A DNA stretch of 64,000 nt, from positions 62,001-126,000 of the forward strand of contig CAZXIC010000002.1 of the NCBI GenBank assembly GCA_964640195.1, in the 5' to 3' direction. This DNA is from CAZXIC01 sp964640195. Lineage in GTDB: Archaea; Iainarchaeota; Iainarchaeia; Iainarchaeales; GCA-2688035. Both the position numbers and the translations under genes were made by a program. Shown here piece after piece: positions 40,677 through 49,350 of the stretch (positions within the stretch are counted from its first letter, which is position 1; each line of letters begins with the position of its first letter). The notes beneath the pieces are model-generated. The model worked only from the letters and a program-made list of their open reading frames with translations. It was not told the origin of the DNA and did not search any database.

Positions 40677-41725
40677 AAAAAACGAAGGTCGGCGTTCTGG
40701 GCGCTACAGGAATGGTTGGACAGCGCTTCCTGGCTTTGCTTGAGAACAACAGCTGGTTTGAAGTAACAGCACTGGCTGCAAGCGAGAGGAGCGCTGGGAA
40801 GACTTACAGGGAAGCGGTTGCCGGCAGATGGGCTGTTGAAGGAAACATTCCGGAAAAATTTGCTGAAATGGTTGTACAAAAATGCGAGCCTGTACTGGAC
40901 TGCGAACTGGTTTTTGGTGCGCTGGACAGCAGTGTTGCAGAACCGATAGAGCAGCGGTTTGCAAAAGAGGGCTATGCTGTTTCAAGCAACACCAGGTGCC
41001 ACAGGATGTGCGATGATGTTCCACTTGTGATTCCGGAAGTGAACCCAGAGCATTTGCAAGCAGTGGAGCAGCAGAAAAAGAACAGGAAATGGGAAGGATT
41101 TATTGTAACAAACCCGAACTGCAGCACTATTGCAATGGTTCTTGCGCTGACACCGCTGCACAAAAAATTCGGTTTGCAGAAAATCAATGTTACGACAATG
41201 CAGGCCCTGAGCGGCGCAGGCTACCCGGGGGTTGCATCGCTTGACATAATTGACAACGTTGTGCCTTTCATAAAAAACGAGGAGGAAAAGATGCAGACAG
41301 AGCCCCTGAAAATTTGGGGCAGCCTGAGCAATGGGCAATTTGAAAACGCGGAAATAAAGATTAGCGCGCACTGCAACAGGGTGAACGTCAAGGACGGTCA
41401 TCTGGAAGCGGTTTCAATCGCACTGCAGCGCAAGCCAGGGCTGCGGGAAGTGGTTAAAACTCTGCGGGAATTCAGGGGAGAGCCCCAGAGGCTTGGGCTG
41501 CCGTCAGCACCAAAACATCCCGTTATTGTGCTGGAAGAGGAGAACAGGCCGCAGCCGAGGCTTGACAGGATGCTGGAAAACGGGATGGCCTCCGTTGTTG
41601 GAAGAATCAGGGAAGACCAGATAATGGACTACAAGCTGCTTGTTTTGGGGCACAACACGATTAGGGGCGCTGCAGGCTGCGCAGTATTGAACGCGGAACT
41701 GTTAAAAGCAAAAAAGTACATCTGA
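40673..41725 (+). CDS. asd: Aspartate-semialdehyde dehydrogenase
   Basis: Reduces aspartyl phosphate to aspartate semialdehyde with NADPH. 350 residues; the N-terminal Rossmann loop is GVLGATGMVGQRFLALL, the catalytic Cys is in NPNCSTIAMV near 150, and the acid-base His in SAHCNRVNVKDGH near 240. This is the archaeal/fungal type. Start ATG overlaps the aspartate kinase stop (ATGA), so the two are translationally coupled. Later steps to lysine, threonine or methionine are not in the window. Confidence 0.95.
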   Translation: MKKTKVGVLGATGMVGQRFLALLENNSWFEVTALAASERSAGKTYREAVAGRWAVEGNIPEKFAEMVVQKCEPVLDCELVFGALDSSVAEPIEQRFAKEGYAVSSNTRCHRMCDDVPLVIPEVNPEHLQAVEQQKKNRKWEGFIVTNPNCSTIAMVLALTPLHKKFGLQKINVTTMQALSGAGYPGVASLDIIDNVVPFIKNEEEKMQTEPLKIWGSLSNGQFENAEIKISAHCNRVNVKDGHLEAVSIALQRKPGLREVVKTLREFRGEPQRLGLPSAPKHPVIVLEEENRPQPRLDRMLENGMASVVGRIREDQIMDYKLLVLGHNTIRGAAGCAVLNAELLKAKKYI

Positions 41726-41731
41726 TTATTG

Positions 41732-42484
41732 GTGAGCAGATACTTGATTGCAATAACAGGCCACTTTGAAAGGCCGAAAGTGAAAAGAATTGCAAAAAAG
41801 GCAGAGGCACGGCTGCAAAAACTGGGTGCAAAAGCAGTTGCAGCAGACATCAAAAAAAAGAAATTCAACGGGAAGAAAATCCGGTTGGTTATCGCCGTTG
41901 GAGGCGACGGAACCCTTCTGAGAGTGGTGCGCGAATTGAGGGCGCGAAAGGCGGTTGTCGGAATTGCGGCTGGGGAACAAAGCGCTTTAATGCAAATAAA
42001 GCAGGAACATTTGCAAAGGGCGCTGCAGAGAATTGCGAAGGGAAAATACTCAATCCAGAAAAGGCTGAGGCTTCAGGCATTGGCAGGCAGGAAACCACTG
42101 CAGGAAGCGCTAAACGAGGTAATGCTGGTGAACAGCAAAAGCGGTGCAATAATAAATTACTGCCTTTACGTGAATGGGAAAAGGCGCTACTGCTGCAGGG
42201 CTGACGCTTGCATTGTTGCAACCCCAACAGGAAGCACAGGGCATGCGTACAGCGCCGGCGGTAAACGGCTCCCTGCCGGCTGCAAAAAAATTGCAGTGGT
42301 ACCAAGCAACCCGCTTAACAGGGCAGCAAAGCCCCTGTATCTGAAGGGCGGCAGCAAAATCGCCTTGCTTGGCTTTGACGAAAAGCAAGGACACGAGGTT
42401 GTGGTGGACGGCCAGCCGCGTTTCAGGGTGAAGAAGAGGCTGCTGGTAAGTGTGGGAAAAGAAGCGCTTTTCCTGAAGATTTAG
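41732..42484 (+). CDS. nadK: NAD kinase
   Basis: Phosphorylates NAD to NADP. About 250 residues with the diagnostic GGDGTLLRVVREL near 55, ALNEVMLVN with the NE pair, and ATPTGSTGHAYSAGG near 165. A late strand HEVVVDGQPRF closes the C-terminal domain. The start may be GTG 41732 or TTG 41729. It follows asd with a six-base gap, giving a plausible link between NADPH supply and asd. Confidence 0.93.
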   Translation: MSRYLIAITGHFERPKVKRIAKKAEARLQKLGAKAVAADIKKKKFNGKKIRLVIAVGGDGTLLRVVRELRARKAVVGIAAGEQSALMQIKQEHLQRALQRIAKGKYSIQKRLRLQALAGRKPLQEALNEVMLVNSKSGAIINYCLYVNGKRRYCCRADACIVATPTGSTGHAYSAGGKRLPAGCKKIAVVPSNPLNRAAKPLYLKGGSKIALLGFDEKQGHEVVVDGQPRFRVKKRLLVSVGKEALFLKI

Positions 42485-42546
42485 TTTATTGCCGAAGGGG
42501 TATTATTAAAATAAATTTGCAGGGCAATTCTGTTTGGTTGGGCTGA

Positions 42547-43611
42547 ATGGATATAGAGAAATATCTCGCGGAAAAGAAGCCCTTGATTGACAGGGAGATT
42601 GAAAAGGTGATTCCCAGAAAGCTCAGTGAGAATTGGCTGCACGATGCCCTTGGTAAACCAGATTACAGCTATGACGCAGAGAGCATTTCGCGCAGCACTG
42701 CAGGGCCAATTTGGGATTTGTTGGACAGGGGCGGCAAGAGGTGGAGGCCTGGGCTTACGCTGCTCTGCTGTGAAGCGGTCGGCGGTGGGGAAAATGATGC
42801 GTTGCCTTTCACGCCAGTTGTGGAATTAATCCACTCTGGAACACTGATTTGCGATGATGTTGAGGACGACAGCCAGAAGCGGAGGGGCAAGCCCTGCATC
42901 CACTTGGTTTACGGGCAGGACACCGCGATAAACACCGGCTGCGCGCTTTACTTCATTCCCTTGACACTGCTGTACAAAAACAGGCAAGGGATTGGCTGTG
43001 AAAAGGGCAAGAAAATCTATGACCTGTACGCGGAAGAAATGCTGAGGTTAAGCATCGGGCAGGCGACAGACATTTTTTGGCACAAGGGGGAAAAGCAGGG
43101 CATTACGGAGCAGCAGTACCTGCAGATGGTTGTAAACAAGACAGGCGTCCTTGCAAGGTTTGCGGCAAAAATGGGCGCTATTCTTGGAAACGGAAGCATG
43201 GAGCAGATTGATGCACTTGGAAAATTCGGGGAATCAGTTGGCATCGGCTTCCAGATACAGGATGACATACTTGAGCTGACCAGCGGGCAGTTCAGGAAAG
43301 GCAAGGGCAGTTTGGGGGGAGACATCCATGAGGGGAAGATGACGCTGCTTGTCATAAAAACGCTTGAAAAGGCTTCGGCAAGCGATAAAAAGCGCTTGAT
43401 TGAGATTTTGCAATCCCACGCAAGCGATGAAAAGCGCATTAACGAGGCGATTGCGATAATTAAAAGATACGGGGCAATTGAATACGCTGGGGAAAAAGCC
43501 AACGCGATTGTTGAAAACGCATGGAAGGAGATTGACGCAGTGCTGCCGGAAAGCGGGGCAAAGGAGCTCTTACACGGCTTGGCCCTGTACTGCACGAAAA
43601 GGGAAATATAG
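42547..43611 (+). CDS. Polyprenyl (geranylgeranyl) diphosphate synthase
   Basis: Trans-prenyltransferase that extends allylic diphosphates with IPP to make C20 or similar chains for archaeal lipids. 354 residues. The first Asp-rich motif is CDDVEDDSQKRRGKP, preceded by GGKRWRPGLTLL, and the second is FQIQDDILELT. Small residues before the first motif would be needed to set chain length, which I cannot judge reliably. It is the first gene of a same-strand isoprenoid cluster and the last reaction of that cluster. Confidence 0.92.
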   Translation: MDIEKYLAEKKPLIDREIEKVIPRKLSENWLHDALGKPDYSYDAESISRSTAGPIWDLLDRGGKRWRPGLTLLCCEAVGGGENDALPFTPVVELIHSGTLICDDVEDDSQKRRGKPCIHLVYGQDTAINTGCALYFIPLTLLYKNRQGIGCEKGKKIYDLYAEEMLRLSIGQATDIFWHKGEKQGITEQQYLQMVVNKTGVLARFAAKMGAILGNGSMEQIDALGKFGESVGIGFQIQDDILELTSGQFRKGKGSLGGDIHEGKMTLLVIKTLEKASASDKKRLIEILQSHASDEKRINEAIAIIKRYGAIEYAGEKANAIVENAWKEIDAVLPESGAKELLHGLALYCTKREI

Positions 43612-43639
43612 CTGATTGCTGCAAAAAAGGTGAGGCTGC

Positions 43640-44527
43640 ATTAAACCCAAGGGCAAAAGCATTGCCGTGATTGGTTCAGGGCCAGCAGGAATGCATGCAG
43701 CGCTGCTGCTTGCAAAGGCAGGCTTTGCCGTTGAGCTGTTTGAAAGGGAGGAAAAGCTCGGGGGTGCCTTGCGCTATTACCTGCCCCTTTTCAGGTTCAA
43801 GAGGGATGGCATAGAAAAGAAAGCAGCTGAATTGCGGAAACTTGGCGTGGAAATCCATCTGGGAAAAGAGATTGGAAAGCACGAAAAGCTGGATAAAATA
43901 TCTAAAAGGTTTGATTCTGTTGTGCTTGCAACAGGCGAATGGAAGGAGAGAAAGCTCGGCTTGGGCGGGGAGCAGTTAAAAGGAGTGGAATATTGGACAA
44001 CATTTCTGCGGAAATACAACGAGGGAAAGCAAGAACTGCTGCGTGGAGAGAATGCAATTGTCATCGGGGGCGGTGATACTGCAATAGATTGCGCAAGAGT
44101 GGCAAAAAGGCTCGGGGCAGATGCGACGATTGCCTACAGGAGGAGCAGGGAGGGAATGCCAGCGGAAAAGCAGGGGGTAGAGGCAGCCGAACAAGAAGGC
44201 GTGAAATTCAGGTTTCACTTGAGCCCGGTTGAATTCAGGGGGAAAGAAAGGCTTGAAGCGATTGTCTTTGAAAAAACACTGGGAACAGGAAGGGAAATGC
44301 AAATGACTGGAGAGAGTGAAGAGCTGCCGGCAGGCAGGGCAATAATCGCCTCAGGCCAGCAGCCAGACATGGGTGTTTTGCATGGCACCTGCTGGAACAG
44401 CTTTGCCCAGCTGCCTGAAAAAATAGTGCTTGCCGGAGACCTTGCAAACAGGGAAAGGAGGATTGCCGCAGCAATTGGTTCAGCTGCAGCTGCAGCTGAA
44501 AAAATAAAAGAAATTATAGGCAATTGA
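43640..44527 (+). CDS. GltD-like FAD/NAD(P) oxidoreductase, apparent ATT start
   Basis: About 295 residues, pyridine nucleotide-disulphide type, like the small subunit of glutamate synthase or NfnB. It has the FAD loop IAVIGSGPAGMHAALLL, GGALRYYLPLFRFK, the NAD(P) loop AIVIGGGDTAIDCARVAKRLG, YRRSREGMPA and a final ASGQQPD...LAGDLAN region. A GTG at 43667 would cut off the first beta strand. ATT 43640 lies five bases after GGTGAG (43629-43634) and gives KPKGKSIAVIGSG, with an in-frame stop just upstream. It may donate electrons to a lipid or isoprenoid enzyme; context only. Confidence 0.85.
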   Translation: MKPKGKSIAVIGSGPAGMHAALLLAKAGFAVELFEREEKLGGALRYYLPLFRFKRDGIEKKAAELRKLGVEIHLGKEIGKHEKLDKISKRFDSVVLATGEWKERKLGLGGEQLKGVEYWTTFLRKYNEGKQELLRGENAIVIGGGDTAIDCARVAKRLGADATIAYRRSREGMPAEKQGVEAAEQEGVKFRFHLSPVEFRGKERLEAIVFEKTLGTGREMQMTGESEELPAGRAIIASGQQPDMGVLHGTCWNSFAQLPEKIVLAGDLANRERRIAAAIGSAAAAAEKIKEIIGN

Positions 44528-44554
44528 CGAATTTTGATTTGACGATAACCGTAA

Positions 44555-44567
44555 CCTTTTTATAAGG
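44555..44567 (+). promoter_or_regulatory. TATA-like box upstream of HMG-CoA reductase
   Basis: CCTTTTTATAAGG lies about 40 bp before the TTG start at 44603. Transcription would begin near 44590, leaving a short leader that contains GGGTGGA just before the start codon. Confidence 0.5.
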
Positions 44568-44602
44568 CAGCTGAATATAATTGATAAAACAAGGGTGGAA
44601 AG

Positions 44603-45898
44603 TTGCCTTCAAGCGAGATACACAGGTTCTACAAAAAAAGCCAGCAGGAAAGGCTGCAGACAGTGAAGGAATTCGCTTCATTGTCAGGAGAGGACATTGC
44701 TGTTTTACAGAAATTTGGCGCAATGGATTTTGAGACAGCAGACAGGATGAACGAGAATGTTGTTGGAACACAGCAGTTGCCGCTTGGCATAGCAACCAAC
44801 TTCCAGATAAACGGGAAGGACTACATTGTGCCAATGAGCATTGAGGAGCCGAGCATTATTGCAGCAGCAAGCAAAATTGCAGGATTGGTAAGGAAAACAG
44901 GCGGCTTTACTGCATCGGCAGACGAACCAATAATGGTAGGGCAGATTCAGCTTTTGGGGGCAAAAGATGCACGCAAAGCAAAGAAGGCAATAATGGCAAA
45001 GAAGAAAGAGCTTCTCCGAAAGGCGAATTCGTTTGACCCGGTCTTGGTGAAATTCGGCGGCGGGGCAAAGGACATCAAGGCGAGGGAAGTGAAAAGCGAA
45101 CGAGGGAAGATGCTTGTAGTGCACCTGTTGGTTGATTGCAGGGATGCAATGGGGGCAAATGCAGTGAACGGAATGGTTGAAACAATAGCGCCGGAGGTTG
45201 CGGAATTGGCAGGAGGAGAGCCGCGGCTGTTCATAATCAGCAACCTTGCAGTGCACAGGAAGGCAAGGGCAAAAGCGGTTTTAACACCTAAGGCACTGGA
45301 AGAGAGCTTCAAGGGAAAAGAAGTCGGGTTTTCCGGCAAGGAAATAATTGAAAGGATTCTGGATGTGTATGCCCTGGCTGCAGCAGACCAGTTCCGTGCT
45401 ACAACGCACAACAAGGGGGTAATGAATGCGATTGACGCAATTGCAATTGCAACAGGGCAGGACTGGAGGGCGCTTGAGAGCGGGGCGCACAGCTTTGCGG
45501 CTTATGAGCGGAAATACAGCCCTTTGACGCGTTACAGGAAGGACAAGAAAGGTAACCTTGTTGCTGAGATAGAGCTGCCCTTGGCTGTTGGGCTGGTTGG
45601 AGGGGCGGTAAAAACAAGCCCAGTTGCACAGGTTGCGATAAAAATCCTTGGCATCAAGACCGCGCAGCAATTGGCCCAGGTAATGGCAGCTGTTGCTTTG
45701 GCAGAGAACATCGGCAGCCTGAGGGAGATTGCTGTTAGGGGGATAAGGCACGGGCACATGGAACTGCATGCAAAGAACATTGCGGTCATTGCCGGCGCAA
45801 AGGCGAAAGAGATTGACGCAGTTGCGGAGCAGATAGCAAGGGAAGGGAATATAAGGGTTAACAGGGCAAAGGAAATACTTTTGGAGTTGAGGAAATGA
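44603..45898 (+). CDS. HMG-CoA reductase, class II
   Basis: Reduces HMG-CoA to mevalonate. 431 residues of class II type: ENVVGTQQLPLGIATNFQIN, the catalytic Glu in PMSIEEPSIIAAAS, Asp/Lys region VDCRDAMGANAVN, and ATGQDWRALESGAHSFAA, ending with the His-bearing RGIRHGHMELHAKN. Class II enzymes are found in some bacteria and archaea. The start is TTG with GGGTGGA a few bases before. The stop overlaps the HMG-CoA synthase start (ATGA). Confidence 0.95.
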   Translation: MPSSEIHRFYKKSQQERLQTVKEFASLSGEDIAVLQKFGAMDFETADRMNENVVGTQQLPLGIATNFQINGKDYIVPMSIEEPSIIAAASKIAGLVRKTGGFTASADEPIMVGQIQLLGAKDARKAKKAIMAKKKELLRKANSFDPVLVKFGGGAKDIKAREVKSERGKMLVVHLLVDCRDAMGANAVNGMVETIAPEVAELAGGEPRLFIISNLAVHRKARAKAVLTPKALEESFKGKEVGFSGKEIIERILDVYALAAADQFRATTHNKGVMNAIDAIAIATGQDWRALESGAHSFAAYERKYSPLTRYRKDKKGNLVAEIELPLAVGLVGGAVKTSPVAQVAIKILGIKTAQQLAQVMAAVALAENIGSLREIAVRGIRHGHMELHAKNIAVIAGAKAKEIDAVAEQIAREGNIRVNRAKEILLELRK

Positions 45899-46947
45899 TT
45901 GGGATAACTGGTTACGGGGTGTACGTGCCAAAGTACAGGATTACGCTTGAAGAGATTGCCCTCACCTGGGAAAAGGACGGGAAAAAGATAGCTGAATCCC
46001 TGAATGTAAAGGAGAAGGCAGTGGCAAGTTTTGACGAGGATGCCTGCACTATTGCGGTTGAGGCAGCAAGAAACGCAGTGAAGATGGCTGGCATTGATGC
46101 CCAGAAGATAGGTGTAGTGTATGTGGGCAGTGAATCCCACCCCTATGCAGTGAAGCCCACTGCATCGGTTGTAGCAGACGCAATAAACGCCGGCCCGGAG
46201 CTGACAGCAGCAGACCTGGAGTTTGCCTGCAAGGCTGGAACTGCCGGAATGCAGATGTGCATGGGCCTGGTGCTGAGCGACCAGCCTGATTGGATTGATT
46301 ACGGCCTGGCGATTGGGGCTGACACTGCCCAGGGCAGGCCGGGAGATGCCTTGGAGTACACTGCAGCAAGCGGCGGTGCAGCGTTTATCATTGGGAAGAA
46401 GCCAACGGAAGTGATTGCAGAGATTGACGAAACATTTTCCTATACAACCGACACGCCTGATTTCTGGAGGAGGCAGAACGCGGAATTCCCGAGGCACGCT
46501 GGCAGGTTTACGGGAGAACCGGCATACTTCAAGCACGTTGTGAACGCAGCAGAGGGGCTGATGGCAAAAGCCAAAATGAAGGCAGATGATTTTGATTACG
46601 CCGTGTTCCACCAGCCAAACGGAAAGTTCCCAATAAGGGCTGCAAAAATGCTTGGAATCAAGCCAGAGAAGACAGTTCAGGGATTGCTCGCGCCACTGAT
46701 AGGAAACACTTACAGCGGGAGCACCCTGATTGGGCTTGCGTCAATCCTGGACGCTGCAAAGCCAGGGCAAAAAATCCTTGCGGTAAGCTATGGAAGTGGA
46801 GCAGGCAGCGATGCGTTTGCCCTGACAGTCAGAAAGCCGATTGAAAGGAAGAGGGCAGGGCAGCCAGTGCTTGCTGTGATTAAGGAAAAGCAGTACATCA
46901 GCTACGCCCAGTACGCAAAATTCAGGAGGAAGCTGAAAACACTGTAA
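45895..46947 (+). CDS. HMG-CoA synthase, archaeal type
   Basis: Condenses acetyl-CoA with acetoacetyl-CoA. 350 residues: catalytic Glu in FDEDACTIAVEAA, Cys in FACKAGTAGMQMC near 110, and His in VFHQPNGKFP near 240. The ATG overlaps the HMG-CoA reductase stop by four bases. In other archaea this enzyme works in a complex with thiolase and a DUF35 protein; both are encoded just downstream. Confidence 0.95.
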   Translation: MIGITGYGVYVPKYRITLEEIALTWEKDGKKIAESLNVKEKAVASFDEDACTIAVEAARNAVKMAGIDAQKIGVVYVGSESHPYAVKPTASVVADAINAGPELTAADLEFACKAGTAGMQMCMGLVLSDQPDWIDYGLAIGADTAQGRPGDALEYTAASGGAAFIIGKKPTEVIAEIDETFSYTTDTPDFWRRQNAEFPRHAGRFTGEPAYFKHVVNAAEGLMAKAKMKADDFDYAVFHQPNGKFPIRAAKMLGIKPEKTVQGLLAPLIGNTYSGSTLIGLASILDAAKPGQKILAVSYGSGAGSDAFALTVRKPIERKRAGQPVLAVIKEKQYISYAQYAKFRRKLKTL

Positions 46948-46992
46948 AGGTGGAAAAATGCTGTCAGGAAAAGTAAGGAGAAGGGGGCAAGA

Positions 46993-48150
46993 ATGAGGAG
47001 CGTTTCAATAATCGGCGCGGCATGCACCAAGTGCGGCGAGCACTGGGAGAAGGCATTCAGGGAACTGGTTGCAGAGGCCGGAGTACAGGCGCTGATGCAA
47101 AGCGGCTTGGTTGGCAAGGACATTGAGGCAATTTACGGCAGCTGCATGGCTTCAGGGCGCTTTATCGCACAGGAGCACATCGGCGCGCTGATTGTGGACC
47201 AGCTTGGTTTGGTACCTATACCAGCAACGAGGATTGAGGCTGCCTGCGCTTCAGGCGGCGTTGCGCTGAGGAATGCCTACCTTGCGGTTGCTTCAGGCGC
47301 ATACGATGTGGTTGCAGTTGGAGGCGTGGAAAAGATGACTGAGGTGAGCACGAGCGAGGCGGCGATTGCATTAGGGGGAGCGGGCGACCAGGAAACAGAG
47401 CTGTTCCACGGGGCAAGCTTTCCCGCATTGTATGCACTGATGGCAAGGCGGCACATGCACGAATTCGGAACAACGGAGGAGCAGATGGCAATGTGCTCTG
47501 TCCAGGCGCACAAGAACGGCATGCTGAATCCCAACTCGCAGTTCCACAGGGAAATTACTGTTGAAGACGTGATGAATTCCGGCTGCGTTGCAAGCCCGCT
47601 CAAGCTGCTGGACTGCTCGCCCATAACAGATGGGGCAGCAGCCCTCATCCTGTGCGAAACAGGGAAGGCAAAAAAGCTCGGGGCAGACGCGATTGAAATC
47701 ATTGGCTCTGCGCAGGCTTCAGATAGCTTGGCCCTGACAGGCAGAAAGAGCCTCACAGAGCTGCGCGCCACAAAGAGTGCTGCGGAGAAAGCATACTCGC
47801 AGGCAGGCGTCAGGGTAAAGGACATTGACGTGGTTGAATTGCATGATTGCTTTTCCATAGCGAACATAATGGCAATAGAGGGTCTGGGTTTCTTCAAAAA
47901 AGGCGAAGGGGGTAAGGCTGTTGAGGAAGGAAGAACAGCCCTAAATTCAGAAATCTCGGTTAATCCCTCAGGCGGGCTGAAATGCGGGCATCCTGTGGGA
48001 GCGACAGGCGTAAAGCAAGTGGCGGAAATAGTTGGGCAGCTGCTCGGCAAATGCGGGAAACGGCAGGTTAAAGGCGCGGAAATCGGCTTGGCGCACAACG
48101 TTGGAGGCAGTGGGGCAACAGCTGCTGTCCACATACTGCGCAGGGCATAG
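46993..48150 (+). CDS. Acetyl-CoA acetyltransferase (thiolase)
   Basis: Makes acetoacetyl-CoA from two acetyl-CoA. 385 residues; the acylated Cys is in EAACASGGVALRNAYL near 85, and the two-part active site continues with ELHDCFSIANI and NPSGGLKCGHPVGATG near 330. It is of the SCP-x/archaeal thiolase type that pairs with HMG-CoA synthase and DUF35. An earlier out-of-frame ATG follows GGTGG at 46948-46953 but is not used here. Confidence 0.94.
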   Translation: MRSVSIIGAACTKCGEHWEKAFRELVAEAGVQALMQSGLVGKDIEAIYGSCMASGRFIAQEHIGALIVDQLGLVPIPATRIEAACASGGVALRNAYLAVASGAYDVVAVGGVEKMTEVSTSEAAIALGGAGDQETELFHGASFPALYALMARRHMHEFGTTEEQMAMCSVQAHKNGMLNPNSQFHREITVEDVMNSGCVASPLKLLDCSPITDGAAALILCETGKAKKLGADAIEIIGSAQASDSLALTGRKSLTELRATKSAAEKAYSQAGVRVKDIDVVELHDCFSIANIMAIEGLGFFKKGEGGKAVEEGRTALNSEISVNPSGGLKCGHPVGATGVKQVAEIVGQLLGKCGKRQVKGAEIGLAHNVGGSGATAAVHILRRA

Positions 48151-48209
48151 CGAGGAGAATAAGGATAATAGCAAAAGGCGAATAAATTTGCATTAAGGTG
48201 GAATCGGGA

Positions 48210-48548
48210 ATGGTCGAAAAAATCTTGCAGAATTTCTTGGTTGGTGGGGCATTGGTTGCATTGGCTTTGGCTGTGGGTTCAGTTGCAGGGGCTGTTTTCG
48301 GCGGCTTGGTTGCTGCTCTACCAATAAGGCTAGCTGCAACGCTGCTGATAGGCGGCATGAGAGAGGGCGAGCAATTTGCACTAAAGATGGCTGAAGGCTC
48401 ATTGCTTACTTATTTCGGAACTTTTGCCTTCATTGCAATTTTGTTTTTGGGAATTCCAAGAATCGGCTTTGCAAAGAGTTTTGTTATAGCAATAGTTGCA
48501 GATGCGGCAATTATCTTGTTATTGTTTAAGTTAGCTGGAAAAATTTGA
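48210..48548 (+). CDS. Small four-span membrane protein
   Basis: 112 residues with about four hydrophobic segments: NFLVGGALVALALAVGSVAG, the following run up to the AAL/AATLLIGG region, LLTYFGTFAFIAILFLG and FVIAIVADAAIILLLF. It resembles DUF3147-type membrane proteins in size and layout, a weak comparison. The ATG has GGTGG a few bases upstream. It sits between thiolase and DUF35 genes, which usually adjoin, so it may be an inserted gene or have a lipid-related role. Confidence 0.65.
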   Translation: MVEKILQNFLVGGALVALALAVGSVAGAVFGGLVAALPIRLAATLLIGGMREGEQFALKMAEGSLLTYFGTFAFIAILFLGIPRIGFAKSFVIAIVADAAIILLLFKLAGKI

Positions 48549-48559
48549 TTGGTGACGGA

Positions 48560-48964
48560 ATGACGAACGGCGGTTTGCCTTTGATTTGGAGGAAATTCCC
48601 TGAAAGGTACTTGCTGCAGGGGAACAAGTGCGAAACGTGCGGAAGCGCTTTCTTCCCAGCAAGGACAATCTGCCCGAACTGCAGGAGGAAAGGGAAGCTG
48701 GTTGAACAGGAAATGCCAAGGGAAGGGAAAATAATCACTTTCACTGAGGTCTTCACTGCCCCATACGGCTTTGAGTTTGAGACGCCTTACTTTATCGCAA
48801 TAATTGAGTTGAGCAACAAGGCAAAAGTGCTTTCGCAGGTTGTTGATTCGCCGAGGGAAAAAATTAGGATTGGGACAAAGGTCAGGAAGGTCTTCAGGAA
48901 AATATCAGACATTGACCCTGAAGGGCCGATTGCGTACGGGTATAAATTCAAGGTTGTGGACTAA
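48560..48964 (+). CDS. DUF35 Zn-ribbon/OB-fold protein of the HMG-CoA synthase complex
   Basis: 134 residues. A rubredoxin-like zinc ribbon, NKCETCGSAFFPARTICPNC near 22-40, is followed by an OB-fold (IITFTEVFTAPYGFEFETPY, KVRKVFRKISD). In methanogens such a protein bridges thiolase and HMG-CoA synthase, allowing acetoacetyl-CoA channelling. A GGTGAC ribosome site lies before the ATG. The gene order HMGCS, thiolase, membrane protein, DUF35 supports this assignment. Confidence 0.9.
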   Translation: MTNGGLPLIWRKFPERYLLQGNKCETCGSAFFPARTICPNCRRKGKLVEQEMPREGKIITFTEVFTAPYGFEFETPYFIAIIELSNKAKVLSQVVDSPREKIRIGTKVRKVFRKISDIDPEGPIAYGYKFKVVD

Positions 48965-48979
48965 TTTTATTGGTGTGAA

Positions 48980-49309
48980 ATGCCTAAACCAAGGGATGCA
49001 AGAACCGAGATTAGGAAGCTGGTTTTCACCGCAATGGGACTGGGCCCCAGTAAAGGCATCCTAAGAGAAAAGTCAAGGTCCGATATACACGCTTTTCTAC
49101 AGCCCTACGGAGGAGCAAGATATCCGTTGGTTAGGGCAGGCGATAGAACAAAGATCGCACAGGAATACCTGCAAGCACAGCACAGGCTGCTGGAATTTTA
49201 CCAGCGAGCGATGAGGGAAGTCGGGCTTATCGGGGAAAGGGAAACTCCCTTTACAATTTACCCATTAAGAAATAGCCTACTTTATCAGATAAAGGCAAGG
49301 AAAAGGTAA
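48980..49309 (+). CDS. Hypothetical protein in the isoprenoid cluster
   Basis: 109 residues, basic, no membrane span or signal peptide. It starts MPKPRDARTEIRKLVFTAMG and has a helical centre RTKIAQEYLQAQHRLLEFYQ. No family recognised. It is 15 bases after the DUF35 stop and 29 bases before a mevalonate kinase reading frame, and shares the strand of the pathway, so co-expression is likely. Function unknown. Confidence 0.65.
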   Translation: MPKPRDARTEIRKLVFTAMGLGPSKGILREKSRSDIHAFLQPYGGARYPLVRAGDRTKIAQEYLQAQHRLLEFYQRAMREVGLIGERETPFTIYPLRNSLLYQIKARKR

Positions 49310-49350
49310 TCTTTAACTTATTTTGCGAAAATAAGTTAATGGGTGCTCTA

